DNA from: Mesorhizobium sp. WSM4306
GTDB lineage: Bacteria > Pseudomonadota > Alphaproteobacteria > Rhizobiales > Rhizobiaceae
DNA: 64,000 bases
Assembly: GCF_007003975.1 (NCBI RefSeq)
Contig: NZ_VFTC01000007.1
Location: 1 to 64,000 of the forward strand
Reading direction: 5' to 3'
Of the stretch, positions 42,526 to 51,787 are shown in pieces. The notes beneath the pieces are model-generated. The model worked only from the letters and a program-made list of their open reading frames with translations, made no database searches and was not told the origin of the DNA. Within the stretch, counting starts at the first letter, position 1. Each line of letters opens with the position of its first letter. A program made the position numbers and the translations under genes.

Positions 42526-43770
42526 TCAGGTCCGGAGCAGGCCCGATTTCTGGCTCGCAATGTAGGCGTCGATCTTATCGGGATCGAAGATCTGGCCGTC
42601 GAAGAAGCCGTCCGGGCCGAGCACAAGGCTGGCACCCGCTGAACCGACAGGGGTCGCCGCCTTCAGCGCGCCCTCGACCTTGGCGTTGGCGCCGGGCAGC
42701 GCCACGCCGAGCGGCTTCAGCGCCGCGCGGTAAAGGTCGGGGCGATAGCAATCCCTGGCGATGGCGAGGTTTCGCGGCGTGTGCGCGATGTCGCCCCAGC
42801 GCACCATCTGCGTGTAGAACCACAGTGCATGGCTCTTCCAGGGAAAGTTCGCCGCCTTGTCGAAAGGCACGAAGAAATCCTCGACCGTCCGCTCCGCGCC
42901 GCCGCCAAGGTGGAGATGTCCGGTGAGGACAGGCATCTGGATCGCGGGCGGCTGGCCGAGGAAGCGGGGTTCCGCCATCAACGCGGCCAGATCGCTCCGG
43001 TTTCCCGCGTCCTGACACCATCGGGCGGAATGATGCAGCGCTCTCAGAAGCGCCGCCAGCGCCTGCGGATTTTCCTCGGCCCAGGCCTTGCGGGCACCGA
43101 TCACCTTCTCCGGGCTGTTCTTCCACAGCAGCGGCTTGACGGTGACTATATGGCCGGTGCCGGCAGCCACTGCGGCGCTGTTCCAGGGTTCGCCGACGCA
43201 GTAGCCGTCGATGCGCCCGGCGGCCAGCGCGTCGGCCATGAAGGGCGGCGGCACGATGACGATCTCGATCTCGCGCTCTGGATCGATACCGCAGGCAGCA
43301 AGCCAGTAGCGCAGTTCGTAATTGTGGCCGGAGTGCGGGTGGACGACGGCGAAACGCAGCAGCTCTCGGCCCGTTGCCGCCCGATCGCGGATAAATGCGC
43401 CAAGTGCTGCCCCGGCTCGCGCCGGGTCGAGATCCGCCTCGGCGCCATGTGCTGCCATGCCGCCCCAGACGGCGTTGGAGACGGTGACGCAGTTTCCGCC
43501 CAGGCCCAATGAGAACGGCACGACGGTGTCGGATGCGAGCGGCGTCAGGCCAAGACTGCAGGCGAGCGGCATTGGCCCAAGCATATGGGCAACGTCGAAA
43601 TGGCCAATGGCGATGCGGTCGCGGATGTTGGCCCAGGATGTCTCGCGCTGCAGCTTGAGTTCAACCCCTTCGCGGGCGGCAAAACCCAACTCGCGGGCAG
43701 CGACCAACACGGCGCTGTCGAAAAGCGGCATGAACCCGGCGGTGATCTGGTGCACAGCAGTCATGCTCAT
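42526..43770 (-). CDS. nasS: Nitrate/nitrite sensor protein NasS
   Basis: A 414-residue NrtA-like binding protein that lacks any signal peptide: it starts MSMTAVHQITAGFMPLFDS and goes straight into the fold, so it stays in the cytoplasm. Landmarks include IGHFDVAHMLGPMPLA and YCVGEPWNSAAV. In the established NasST system (Azotobacter, Paracoccus, Bradyrhizobium) NasS holds the antiterminator NasT inactive until nitrate or nitrite binds. Its ATG overlaps the nasT stop (ATGA), so the sensor and its target are translated together. Confidence 0.9.
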   Translation of the reverse strand: MSMTAVHQITAGFMPLFDSAVLVAARELGFAAREGVELKLQRETSWANIRDRIAIGHFDVAHMLGPMPLACSLGLTPLASDTVVPFSLGLGGNCVTVSNAVWGGMAAHGAEADLDPARAGAALGAFIRDRAATGRELLRFAVVHPHSGHNYELRYWLAACGIDPEREIEIVIVPPPFMADALAAGRIDGYCVGEPWNSAAVAAGTGHIVTVKPLLWKNSPEKVIGARKAWAEENPQALAALLRALHHSARWCQDAGNRSDLAALMAEPRFLGQPPAIQMPVLTGHLHLGGGAERTVEDFFVPFDKAANFPWKSHALWFYTQMVRWGDIAHTPRNLAIARDCYRPDLYRAALKPLGVALPGANAKVEGALKAATPVGSAGASLVLGPDGFFDGQIFDPDKIDAYIASQKSGLLRT

Positions 43771-44369
43771 TCGTCCCCCATCGGCCCCAGCAGCCCGGCG
43801 GCAGTCACCAGGCTCTGGGCGATGTCGCTGATCTTGCGGTTCTGGTTCATCGCCGTCTTGCGCAGCAGCGTGTAAGCGGCCTCTTCGCTCAGGCCGCGCG
43901 ACTTCATCAATATGCCCTTGGCGCGGTCGATCACCTTGCGGTTCTCGAGCTCACCGCGAACCTCTTCCAGTTCGCGCGCCATGCGCGAGAAGGCGTTGAA
44001 GCGGCTGACTGCCATGTCGAGGATCGGCTTGACGCGCTCCTGCCTGAGACCGTCGACGACATAGGCCGACACGCCGGCGTCGACCGCTGCCTCGATCGAG
44101 GCCTTGTCGGAGCGGTCGACGAACATGGCGATCGGCCGCCTCACCGCGCGCGACAGCTGGAACATGCTTTCCAGCATGTCGCGATTCGGATTTTCGAGAT
44201 CGATGACGATGACGTCCGGCTCGATCTCGGCGATGCGACGTGCGATGCCGATCACGTCATGAATGATAGTGACCCGCTCATGCCCGGCCTCACGCAAGCC
44301 TGCCTCGATGATCGAGGCACGGATGCGATTTTCGTCGATCACCAGGACGGCGAGTGGGGAACGGACCAT
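43767..44369 (-). CDS. nasT: ANTAR-domain antiterminator NasT
   Basis: A 200-residue protein. The N-terminal receiver-like domain starts SPLAVLVIDENRIRASIIEAGL; a coiled helix and an ANTAR RNA-binding domain occupy the last about 65 residues, with the signature VIDRAKGILMKSRGLSEEAAYTLLRKTAM. The acidic pocket has been partly altered (VIDEN, VIVIDLENPN), as in NasT, which responds to NasS rather than to a kinase. ATG 44369 is chosen; an upstream in-frame ATG at 44414 adds 15 unrelated residues and has no ribosome-binding site. It binds the two ANTAR leaders described here. Confidence 0.92.
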   Translation of the reverse strand: MVRSPLAVLVIDENRIRASIIEAGLREAGHERVTIIHDVIGIARRIAEIEPDVIVIDLENPNRDMLESMFQLSRAVRRPIAMFVDRSDKASIEAAVDAGVSAYVVDGLRQERVKPILDMAVSRFNAFSRMARELEEVRGELENRKVIDRAKGILMKSRGLSEEAAYTLLRKTAMNQNRKISDIAQSLVTAAGLLGPMGDE

Positions 44370-44636
44370 GGCTTCAATATCTCGAAGCGATGGGATTGTG
44401 CAATGCGGGATCATCGACCGGTCAAAGGCGGATCCCCTGGTGCGTCGAGCTTGCCGCTATACGATCGATCCGATTTATCTGAGGAAGGGCACCGACAAGT
44501 TTGAACTTTTCAAAAATGGCAGAGAAAATTGCGGGCCAGATGCTTTCCGGCTTCGCAACGAAGATAATCAGAAGTTCAACCTACCTCGGTCGGGGCCCCC
44601 GGCCCCTCTTGCCTTCGCAAAGTGTGTTGACGAAGT

Positions 44637-46439
44637 TCAAACGGGAACGCGATCTGACAAAAAGCGGCGCCAGCCGCCGAATGACGAGATGTCAGAAGCG
44701 CCTAGCAAGCCCACGGATTCCACCAGAAAGCCTTTGGCGGTGCTGCCGTCGTCAAGCTCTATACTGCCAATGCCCAGCGGCGGCGGGATGGCGGCCACAA
44801 AGTGGCCGAAAGCGTCGGCAGGGAGCCGCCAGACCTCCACCTCGATCGCAGTGCCGCCGTTGCCGACACGGACCAGCCCCGGCTTGGGCGTGGCTTGGCC
44901 CGCGAGCTCATAAAGCTTGTATGAAGAGGCCGTCCTCATCGCCCGGCAGAACCGGGCACCAGCCTCCCTGAGCTGGCCATTGAGCGGCATTCCCGAGAGG
45001 TGAGCGCCGACCACCACCAATTCGATCGTGCCGTCTTCGGCCGATGCGCCGGCAGCCTGCGCGCTCGGCTGCCGCCAGCCAGTCGCGCCGAGGGTGAGGC
45101 CGCTCGCGGCATGGAGATCGCGCGCGACGGACGCCACAAGGCCGTCCAGTCCTGCGGCCGCAAGCAGCGTCACGCTCATCGGCAGGCCGTCATCGCGCGT
45201 GGCGGTCGGTACGGCAATGCCGCACATATCGAGCAGGTTGACGAAATTGGTGTAGGTGCCGAGCCGGCTGTTGGTCTCGACCGGATCGGCGAGCACGCCG
45301 GCAGTGGTGTAATGCGTCGGCGCGGTCGGCACGCAGAACAGGTCGACCGAGGCGATGACCGGGGCGAGCTTCGTCTTGTAGGCCTGCAAGGCATAGAGGC
45401 CGCGAAAGGCGTCCGCCGCCGACAGACTTCTGGCGCCGCCAATGATCTTGCGCGTCACCGGATGCATGGCGGCTTCGTTGGCTTCCATGAAATCGCGGAT
45501 CGCCGCATAACGTTCGGCCACCCAGGCGCCCTCATAGAGGAGGTTGGCGGTGGCGTAGAAATCGCCGAACGGGATTTCGACCAGCCGGCAGCCGAGCCGC
45601 GACAGCATGGCAAGCGAGGCCTCGAAGCCATCCTGCATCGCCGCATCGCCGAAGAATTTCAGGTCGGCTTTTGCCGGGATGCCGACGTTCAGCACCGGCG
45701 GGCGGGCGGCGAGCGGCTGGACGGCGATGTCGCGCGAATAGGCATCGGCCGCATCGCGCGCGGCTGCGACAGAGAACACCCGATAGGCGTCGTCGACGGT
45801 CAGCGCGAACACCGAGACGCAGTCGAGCGTGCGGCAGGCCGGCACGACGCCGGCCGTCGACAGCGCGCCGACGGTCGGCTTCAGCCCGACGATGTTGTTG
45901 AGGCCGGCCGGGATGCGGCCGGAGCCGGCCGTGTCGGTGCCGAGCGCGAAGGAGACGATGCCGCGCGCCGTCGCCACCGCCGACCCCGAGGAGGAGCCGC
46001 CCGGCACCAGCTCCGCGTCGATGGCGTTGCGCGGGATCGGCCAGGGCGTGCGGACGCCGACAAGGCCGGTGGCGAACTGGTCGAGATTGGTCTTGCCGAC
46101 GACCAGCGCGCCGGCTGCCCTCAGCCGCGCCACGACAGTGGCATCCTTGTCAGGTGTATAGGCATATTCGGCGCAAGCGGCCGTCGTCGGCATGCCGGCG
46201 ACGTCGATGTTGTCCTTGACGGCGAAAGGGATGCCCCACAGCGGTTTTCCCAGCGGGTCGAACGGGCCGAGCGCTTCGGCCGCCGCAAGCAGATCCGCCC
46301 TCGCGGCGAGATGGATGAAGATGCCCGGATCGTCAGCCGTCTCTATGCGGGCATGGATCGTCGCGATCACATCGCCAACGCTGACGCCGTCCCGATAGGC
46401 CGCGTGCAGGCTCGCTATGTCGAAGTGGACATCACTCAT
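44637..46439 (-). CDS. atzF: Allophanate hydrolase
   Basis: A 600-residue amidase-signature enzyme that hydrolyses allophanate to ammonium and CO2. The Ser-cisSer-Lys triad is visible: Lys in FAVKDNIDVAGMP, cis-Ser in VPGGSSSGSAVA and the nucleophile Ser in TDTAGSGRIPAG. The C-terminal about 150 residues (IELVVVGAHLSGMPLNGQL onward) are the additional domain found in AtzF/TrzF and in allophanate hydrolase of urea amidolyase. The ATG at 46439 overlaps the cupin stop (ATGA). It is the last gene of the biuret operon and completes biuret mineralisation. Confidence 0.93.
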   Translation of the reverse strand: MSDVHFDIASLHAAYRDGVSVGDVIATIHARIETADDPGIFIHLAARADLLAAAEALGPFDPLGKPLWGIPFAVKDNIDVAGMPTTAACAEYAYTPDKDATVVARLRAAGALVVGKTNLDQFATGLVGVRTPWPIPRNAIDAELVPGGSSSGSAVATARGIVSFALGTDTAGSGRIPAGLNNIVGLKPTVGALSTAGVVPACRTLDCVSVFALTVDDAYRVFSVAAARDAADAYSRDIAVQPLAARPPVLNVGIPAKADLKFFGDAAMQDGFEASLAMLSRLGCRLVEIPFGDFYATANLLYEGAWVAERYAAIRDFMEANEAAMHPVTRKIIGGARSLSAADAFRGLYALQAYKTKLAPVIASVDLFCVPTAPTHYTTAGVLADPVETNSRLGTYTNFVNLLDMCGIAVPTATRDDGLPMSVTLLAAAGLDGLVASVARDLHAASGLTLGATGWRQPSAQAAGASAEDGTIELVVVGAHLSGMPLNGQLREAGARFCRAMRTASSYKLYELAGQATPKPGLVRVGNGGTAIEVEVWRLPADAFGHFVAAIPPPLGIGSIELDDGSTAKGFLVESVGLLGASDISSFGGWRRFLSDRVPV

Positions 46440-46786
46440 TTCGTTTCCCCCAGAATGATCACCGGCAGGTCCCACTGGATCAGCACGACGCAGCCGTCCT
46501 TCGTCCAAACCGAATGCTCGGTCCCGACCGGGTTGAGGATCACGCTGCTGGCCGGATAGTCACCGTTCTCATCGCTCTGGGTGCCTTCCAGCACGACGAT
46601 GGTCTCCAGCCCGACATGGCGGTGGCGCGGCACGCCGGCGCCAGGCCGGTATTTGAGGATCGCGACCGACGGCTCGACCGGTCCGCCCTTGAGCAGCCAG
46701 TGCACCCCGATGCCGTCGCGGAAGGGCTCGAACGCCAGATCGCGCCAGCCGCAGTCGAGCAGGCCGGCAAACGCGAGATTAGGCAT
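46436..46786 (-). CDS. Small cupin-domain protein
   Basis: A 116-residue single-domain cupin. Metal-binding residues are present: the two His and the Glu in [17 protein letters not shown] and a later His in GTEHSVW. It resembles ChrR-type or cupin-2 proteins. Its gene overlaps the isochorismatase-like hydrolase gene by eight bases and atzF by four, so it is translationally embedded in the biuret operon. A step in or around triuret/biuret breakdown or regulation is likely, but no activity can be named. Confidence 0.8.
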   Translation of the reverse strand: MPNLAFAGLLDCGWRDLAFEPFRDGIGVHWLLKGGPVEPSVAILKYRPGAGVPRHRHVGLETIVVLEGTQSDENGDYPASSVILNPVGTEHSVWTKDGCVVLIQWDLPVIILGETK

Positions 46787-47447
46787 TCGCGATTCCCTCC
46801 AGCACCTGGTCTGTCGTTGCCGTCCAGCCGACGATGGCGCCTTGCGCCCTGATCATGGCCAAGGCCGCTGCCTTGAATTCGGGAAAGTAGCTTTCCGTCG
46901 CGTCTTCGGCGACCAGGCATTCATAGCCACGGTCGTTGGCCTCGCGCATCGTCGTCTGCACGCAAACTTCGGTCGTCACGCCGGCAAAGACGAGTTGGCG
47001 GGCGCCGATCCACTTGAGTTCGTTGCCGAGGCTGGTCGCATAGAAGGCGCCCTTCCCGGGCTTCTTGATGACGATCTCGCCGGGCAAGGGCGCAAGCTCG
47101 TCGAGGATCGCGGTGCCGGGTTCGCCCGCGATCAGTAGACGTCCCATCGGGCCCATATCGCCGATGCGGATCGACGGATTGCCGCGGTCGCGCTTGGCCG
47201 GCGGCAGGTCCGAAAGGTCGGGCCTATGGCACTCCATGGTGTGGATCACCGGCAGGCCGGCGGCGCGAAAGCCTTCCATCAGCCGCTTCACTGTCGGCAC
47301 GATCGCGGTCACGCGACCGACATCGTTGCCGAGACTGGCGCCGAAGCCGCCGGGCTCGGCGAAGTCTCGCTGCATGTCGATGACCATCAGCGCTATGGTC
47401 TGCGGCTTGAAGGTGAAGGAAAACGGCAGCGCATCGATTTCCGCCAT
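46779..47447 (-). CDS. Isochorismatase-like hydrolase, triuret hydrolase candidate
   Basis: A 222-residue cysteine hydrolase. The catalytic triad is Asp24 ([10 protein letters not shown]), Lys129 (IKKPGKGAF) and Cys162 ([17 protein letters not shown]), with Gln202 at the position of the substrate-binding Gln of BiuH. It is clearly a paralogue of the BiuH encoded 1.5 kb upstream. In the described triuret pathway the hydrolase TrtA belongs to this family and occurs with BiuH and AtzF, so TrtA is the best guess. A second biuret hydrolase or an isochorismatase/ureidoacrylate hydrolase remains possible. Start ATG overlaps the ATPase stop (TGATG). Confidence 0.75.
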   Translation of the reverse strand: MAEIDALPFSFTFKPQTIALMVIDMQRDFAEPGGFGASLGNDVGRVTAIVPTVKRLMEGFRAAGLPVIHTMECHRPDLSDLPPAKRDRGNPSIRIGDMGPMGRLLIAGEPGTAILDELAPLPGEIVIKKPGKGAFYATSLGNELKWIGARQLVFAGVTTEVCVQTTMREANDRGYECLVAEDATESYFPEFKAAALAMIRAQGAIVGWTATTDQVLEGIANA

Positions 47448-48976
47448 CAGTGATGTCCCGCCATGTGTTCGCCGATGGTCTGCACGCTGGCCTGCGCAAT
47501 CGGAGTCTCGTAGACCAGTGCGCCGTCCGACATGACGAAGATGCGGTCGGACAGTTCGAGCAGTTCGTCGAGGTCTTCCGACATCAGGAGCACGGCGGCA
47601 CCCGCATTGCGCGCCTTCATGATGCGGGCGCGGATTTCGGCCACCGCCGAGAAGTCGAGGCCGAAGCACGGGTTGGAGACGATCAGCAGATCGACTTCGC
47701 CGGTCAGTTCCCTCGCGAGCACGGCACGCTGCACATTGCCGCCCGACAGCGAAGCGATGGGCGAGGCAAGCGAGGCGGTCTTGACCTTGAACTGCTCGAC
47801 CAGCCTGGCGCTGAATGCCCTGATGGCGCCGGCGCTGATCCAGCTCACCGGTTTGCCGTTGCTGTCGATGTCGAAGGTGCGGAAAGAAATGTTCTCAGCC
47901 ACCGTCATCTTCGGCGCGCAGGCATTTTTCAGCGGCTCTTCCGGGATGAGGCGGACGTTGAGCGCACGCGCCTCGGCGCGCGTCGCCGCATAGGCGGTAC
48001 CGCGCACCATGACTTCGCCGGCATCGCGGGGGCGCTGCCCGGCCAGCACTTCGAGGAATTCCTTCTGGCCGTTGCCGGAAATGCCGGCGATGCCGACGAT
48101 CTCGCCGGAGCGCACGCCGAGATCATCGATCCGGATCGACTTCAGCCCGGTGCGGTCCGGCGCCTTCAGCGCCTTGACCTTGAGCACGATCTCGGCGTCC
48201 GGCTTCGGCTCGGCGCGGCTGTCGAGCGCGGCGATCGGCTGGTCGCCGATCATCATTGCCGCCATGGCTTTGCGGTCGAGGTCGACGACGCGGCCGGTAC
48301 CGGTCAGCCTGCCCTTGCGCAGCACGCTGACGTCGTCGGCGAACGCCGTCACCTCGTGGAACTTGTGCGAGATCATCAGCACGGTCAGGTCGCCGGCTTT
48401 TGTCATGTCGCGCACCAGGCCAAGGACCTCCTGCGCCTCGCCGGGGGTGAGCACCGAGGTCGGCTCGTCCAGCACCAGGAAGGAGCGGCCGAGATAGAGC
48501 TGCTTGATGATCTCGAGCTTCTGCTTCTCGCCGGCAGCGAGCTCGGCCACCTTGACGTCGAGCGGCAGCTTGAACGGCATGCGATCCATGAAAACGGCAA
48601 GGTCGCCGCGCTCCTTGCGCCAGTCGATCACGCCGGGAACCTTCTCACGCGAAATGACCAGGTTTTCGGCGCCGGTCAGCGACGGGACAAGCGTAAAATG
48701 CTGGTAGACCATGCCGAGGCCGAGCGCCGAGGCGTCCCTGGGGCTGGCGATCGCCACCTCTCGGCCGTCGACCAGAATGTCGCCGGCGGTCGGGTGATAG
48801 AAACCCATCATGCATTTGACCAGCGTCGACTTGCCGGCGCCGTTTTCGCCGAGCAGTGCGTGGAACGATCCGGCCGGCACCTTGATCGAGACGTCGCCCA
48901 GCGCCGTGAAGGCGCCGAAACGCATGGTCATGCCGATGGTCTCGACGCCGACGGCCTTGCCGGTGATCGCGCTCAT
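47447..48976 (-). CDS. ABC transporter ATPase, BMP/nucleoside type (two domains)
   Basis: A 509-residue duplicated ABC ATPase. Domain 1 has Walker [10 protein letters not shown], signature [11 protein letters not shown] and [17 protein letters not shown]. Domain 2 (from about residue 265) has the degenerate Walker [11 protein letters not shown] and signature [15 protein letters not shown]. This asymmetric pattern is typical of NupA/RbsA-like ATPases that work with BMP binding proteins. Unusually it lies between the two hydrolase genes rather than next to the permease genes. Presumably it powers uptake of biuret or a related nitrogen compound; the substrate is inferred from the operon. Confidence 0.88.
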   Translation of the reverse strand: MSAITGKAVGVETIGMTMRFGAFTALGDVSIKVPAGSFHALLGENGAGKSTLVKCMMGFYHPTAGDILVDGREVAIASPRDASALGLGMVYQHFTLVPSLTGAENLVISREKVPGVIDWRKERGDLAVFMDRMPFKLPLDVKVAELAAGEKQKLEIIKQLYLGRSFLVLDEPTSVLTPGEAQEVLGLVRDMTKAGDLTVLMISHKFHEVTAFADDVSVLRKGRLTGTGRVVDLDRKAMAAMMIGDQPIAALDSRAEPKPDAEIVLKVKALKAPDRTGLKSIRIDDLGVRSGEIVGIAGISGNGQKEFLEVLAGQRPRDAGEVMVRGTAYAATRAEARALNVRLIPEEPLKNACAPKMTVAENISFRTFDIDSNGKPVSWISAGAIRAFSARLVEQFKVKTASLASPIASLSGGNVQRAVLARELTGEVDLLIVSNPCFGLDFSAVAEIRARIMKARNAGAAVLLMSEDLDELLELSDRIFVMSDGALVYETPIAQASVQTIGEHMAGHH

Positions 48977-48986
48977 CCTGGTTTCC

Positions 48987-49688
48987 TCACGGCAGCTGGG
49001 CGACGAGGGACGCCGCGTTCGACACCGCGCCGAACACGCCGCCCTGCATCTTGATCATCTTGATCGCGGCGAGATGATTGCCGTAGTCGGTCGCGCCGCA
49101 GCAATCCTCCAGCATGACGCATTCGAAGCCGCGGTCGTTGGCCTCGCGCATGGTGGTGTGGACGCAGACATCGGTGGTGATGCCGGTGAGCACGATGTTT
49201 TCGATGCCGCGCTGGTTGAGGATCAGCTCCAGGTCGGTGGCGCAGAACGAGCCCTTGCCCGGCTTGTCGATGATCGGCTCGCCATCGATCGGGTTGAGGT
49301 CGGGAATGATGTCCCAGCCCGGCTCGCCGCGCACCAGGATGCGCCCGCAAGGGCCGGGGTCGCCAATGCCGGCATTGATGCGGCGCGAGCGCCAGCGCTT
49401 GTTGGCGGGCAGGTCGGCGAGATCGGGCCGGTGGCCCTCACGGGTGTGGATGATGGTGTAGCCTTTCGCGCGCATGGCCGACAGCACCGACTTGATCGGC
49501 TCGATCGGCGCGCGCACCAGCGACAGGTCGTAGCCCATATGGTCGACATAGCCGCCCGGTCCGCAGAAATCGGTCTGCATGTCGATGATGATCAACGCCG
49601 TGTTGTCGGGGCGAAGTTCGCCATTGTAGGGCCATGGATACGGGTCGGCGTCGATATAGCGCTGGGTGATTTCGGCTCTGGCGTTCAT
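48987..49688 (-). CDS. biuH: Biuret hydrolase
   Basis: A 233-residue isochorismatase-like cysteine hydrolase converting biuret to allophanate and ammonia. The triad falls exactly at Asp36 ([10 protein letters not shown]), Lys142 (DKPGKGSF) and Cys175 ([10 protein letters not shown]). With Gln215 (KMQGG), these are the same residue numbers I recall from the structurally characterised BiuH of Rhizobium leguminosarum 3841. ATG 49688 gives that numbering, supporting the start. Operon partners are an ABC importer, AtzF and a paralogue. Alternative family activities (nicotinamidase, isochorismatase) fit the context less well. Confidence 0.9.
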   Translation of the reverse strand: MNARAEITQRYIDADPYPWPYNGELRPDNTALIIIDMQTDFCGPGGYVDHMGYDLSLVRAPIEPIKSVLSAMRAKGYTIIHTREGHRPDLADLPANKRWRSRRINAGIGDPGPCGRILVRGEPGWDIIPDLNPIDGEPIIDKPGKGSFCATDLELILNQRGIENIVLTGITTDVCVHTTMREANDRGFECVMLEDCCGATDYGNHLAAIKMIKMQGGVFGAVSNAASLVAQLP

Positions 49689-49716
49689 GGCAAAAACTCC
49701 AGTTATTTGGTGCCAG

Positions 49717-50643
49717 TTATTTGGTGATCGACAATTCGCCCGGCGCGCCGGCAAGCGAACGGGTCGGCGACGAGGTGGCGATCATGATGATCAAGGTGAG
49801 GATGTAGGGGGCGGCGTAGAACAGGTAGTAGCCTTGCGTGACGCCGACCGACTGCAGCGCCGGTCCGAGCGCTCCGGCGCCGCCGAACAGAAGGGCGGCG
49901 GCAAAGCAGCCGAGCGGGTTCCAGCGCGCGAAAATGACCAGTGCCACCGCCATCAGCCCCTGGCCAGACGAGATGCGCTCAGTCCAGCTGCCGGGATAGT
50001 AGAGCGACAGATAGGCGCCGCCGATACCGGCCAGCGCGCCGCCGACACCGGTGGCGACGAGGCGCACCGTGTTCGGGTTGAGGCCCATGGCGCGTGCGGC
50101 GTCGGAACTGTCGCCGACGACGCGCACGATGAGGCCGGCGCGAGTGTTGCGGAAGGCCCACCACAGGACGAGCGAAAGTGCCGCCCCGATCAGGAACAGG
50201 ACGTTGACGTCGAGCGCCGCCTGCACCTGCGGAACGTCGGACCATGCGCCGAACGGAATGGCCGGAAGGTTGGGCGCCTTCGGCTTGATGAACGGCTTGC
50301 CGAAGAAGAAGGCGAGCCCCGAGCCGAACAGCATCAGCGCGATGCCGATTGCGATGTCATTGACCTTCGGGAATTTGCAGATCCAGCCATGGAACAGGCC
50401 GAAGCAAAGGCCGGCGACCGCGGCGGCCAGCAGGCCGAGCCACGGCGAGTCGGTCATCACCGCGACCGCATAGGCGGTCATGGCGCCGAAGACGAGCGTG
50501 CCTTCGAGGCCAAGGTTGATGCGACCGGAGCGCTCGGTGATGGCCTCGCCCAGCGAGACGAAAATGAAGGGCGTCGACACGCGGATGGCACCGCCGAGGA
50601 TGGCGAGCGGTACGCCCCAGAGACCGATCTCGGTTGCGTCCAT
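49717..50643 (-). CDS. ABC transporter permease 2 (BMP/nucleoside type)
   Basis: A 308-residue inner-membrane permease of the BPD_transp_2 family with about eight to ten helices. [17 protein letters not shown] and [21 protein letters not shown] are the conserved segment and coupling loop of NupC/YufQ-type permeases. The ATG at 50643 overlaps the stop of the preceding permease. It works with permease 1, the duplicated ATPase and the BMP binding protein of the biuret operon. Confidence 0.88.
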   Translation of the reverse strand: MDATEIGLWGVPLAILGGAIRVSTPFIFVSLGEAITERSGRINLGLEGTLVFGAMTAYAVAVMTDSPWLGLLAAAVAGLCFGLFHGWICKFPKVNDIAIGIALMLFGSGLAFFFGKPFIKPKAPNLPAIPFGAWSDVPQVQAALDVNVLFLIGAALSLVLWWAFRNTRAGLIVRVVGDSSDAARAMGLNPNTVRLVATGVGGALAGIGGAYLSLYYPGSWTERISSGQGLMAVALVIFARWNPLGCFAAALLFGGAGALGPALQSVGVTQGYYLFYAAPYILTLIIMIATSSPTRSLAGAPGELSITK

Positions 50644-51767
50644 CAGGAGGCCCTCTGCCACAGGTCGGGATTGAAGGCCTTGAAGCGGCCGTACAAGGTC
50701 TCGCTGAACAGGATGACGATAAACAGCATGCCTTGCAGCACCAGCACGGTGGCGTCGGGCAGGTCCATGCGGCGCTGGATCAGCCCTCCGGACGCGTCGA
50801 TGCCGCCAAGCAGGATGGCGACCGGGATGATGGCCAGCGGGTTGTGGCGAGCGAGGAAGGCGACGAGGATGCCGGTGTAGCCATAGCCGGCGGCGAGCGA
50901 GCCGTTGGCGCTGCCTTGCACGGCCGCGACTTCCAGCATGCCGGCAAGGCCGGCAAAGCCGCCGGCAAGCGCGGTAAAGCCGACGATGAGCGGTCCGACG
51001 GCCAGCCCCTGCACCTGCGCTGCCCTGACATTGCCGCCGGCGATGCGGGCGGCAAAGCCCCAGCGGGTCTTTTCGATCAGCACCCAGGAGAGCACGCAGG
51101 CGACAATGCCGACGGCAAGCCCCCAATGCACCTCCATGCCCGGAATGTTGCCGATGCGGTAGATGTCGGCAAGCGGCTGGGTCGAGGGCTTGTTGAGCGA
51201 GGCCGGGTCGCGCAGCGGCCCTTCCACGAGCTGGTTCATCAGCGCGATGGCGATGTAGGCCATCAGCAGGCTGGAGATGGTTTCGTTGACGGCCCGGTAG
51301 TGGCGGAGCGCGCCGACGGCACCTATCCAGATGCCGCCGGCGGCCATGCCCGCCACGCCCATGGCAAGAATGACGATTGATGATGGCGCGCCGCCCAGCG
51401 CCACGCCGATGGCAGCGGCGGCGACGCCGCCGAGAACGATGGCGCCCTCGCCGCCGATGACGACCAGGCCGAGCCGCGCCGGCAGCGCCACGCAGAGCGC
51501 CGCAAGCAGCAGGGGCGCCCCCCGCGACAGTGAGTTCTGGATCGAGAACCACGAGCCGAAGCCGCCGCGCCACATGGTTTCATAGAGCTGGACCGGCGAT
51601 TTGCCGACCAGCGCAATGAACAGGCTGAACAGGACCATCCCGACGACCAGCGCCGCGAGCGGGATGACGAAAGCTTCCGCCCGCCTGGCGACCCATTCGA
51701 GCGCCGCCGGATACCCCCTGGCGCCGAGCATCGCCGGCGCTTCCGCACTGTTGGTCGTATCCGTCAT
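50643..51767 (-). CDS. ABC transporter permease 1 (BMP/nucleoside type)
   Basis: A 374-residue permease with a longer N-terminus (about 30 cytoplasmic residues) and about nine helices. It has LGLVVIGGEGAIVLGGVAA and the coupling loop RIAGGNVRAAQVQGLAVG, the counterpart of the loop in permease 2. This is the NupB/YufP-type member of the pair. It lies 20 bp downstream of the binding-protein gene, overlapping the next permease by one base. Confidence 0.88.
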   Translation of the reverse strand: MTDTTNSAEAPAMLGARGYPAALEWVARRAEAFVIPLAALVVGMVLFSLFIALVGKSPVQLYETMWRGGFGSWFSIQNSLSRGAPLLLAALCVALPARLGLVVIGGEGAIVLGGVAAAAIGVALGGAPSSIVILAMGVAGMAAGGIWIGAVGALRHYRAVNETISSLLMAYIAIALMNQLVEGPLRDPASLNKPSTQPLADIYRIGNIPGMEVHWGLAVGIVACVLSWVLIEKTRWGFAARIAGGNVRAAQVQGLAVGPLIVGFTALAGGFAGLAGMLEVAAVQGSANGSLAAGYGYTGILVAFLARHNPLAIIPVAILLGGIDASGGLIQRRMDLPDATVLVLQGMLFIVILFSETLYGRFKAFNPDLWQRAS

Positions 51768-51787
51768 GGTGCCCGTCTCCGCCAGCT

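Noticed and set aside
44370..44414. Earlier start of nasT at 44414
   Set aside because: The 15 additional residues are not NasT-like and no ribosome-binding site precedes them.
44590..44612. Terminator of the biuret operon
   Set aside because: A GC-rich hairpin (ggggccccc/ggcccc) is present after atzF, but the stem is short and ambiguous and no T-run follows; not strong enough to annotate.
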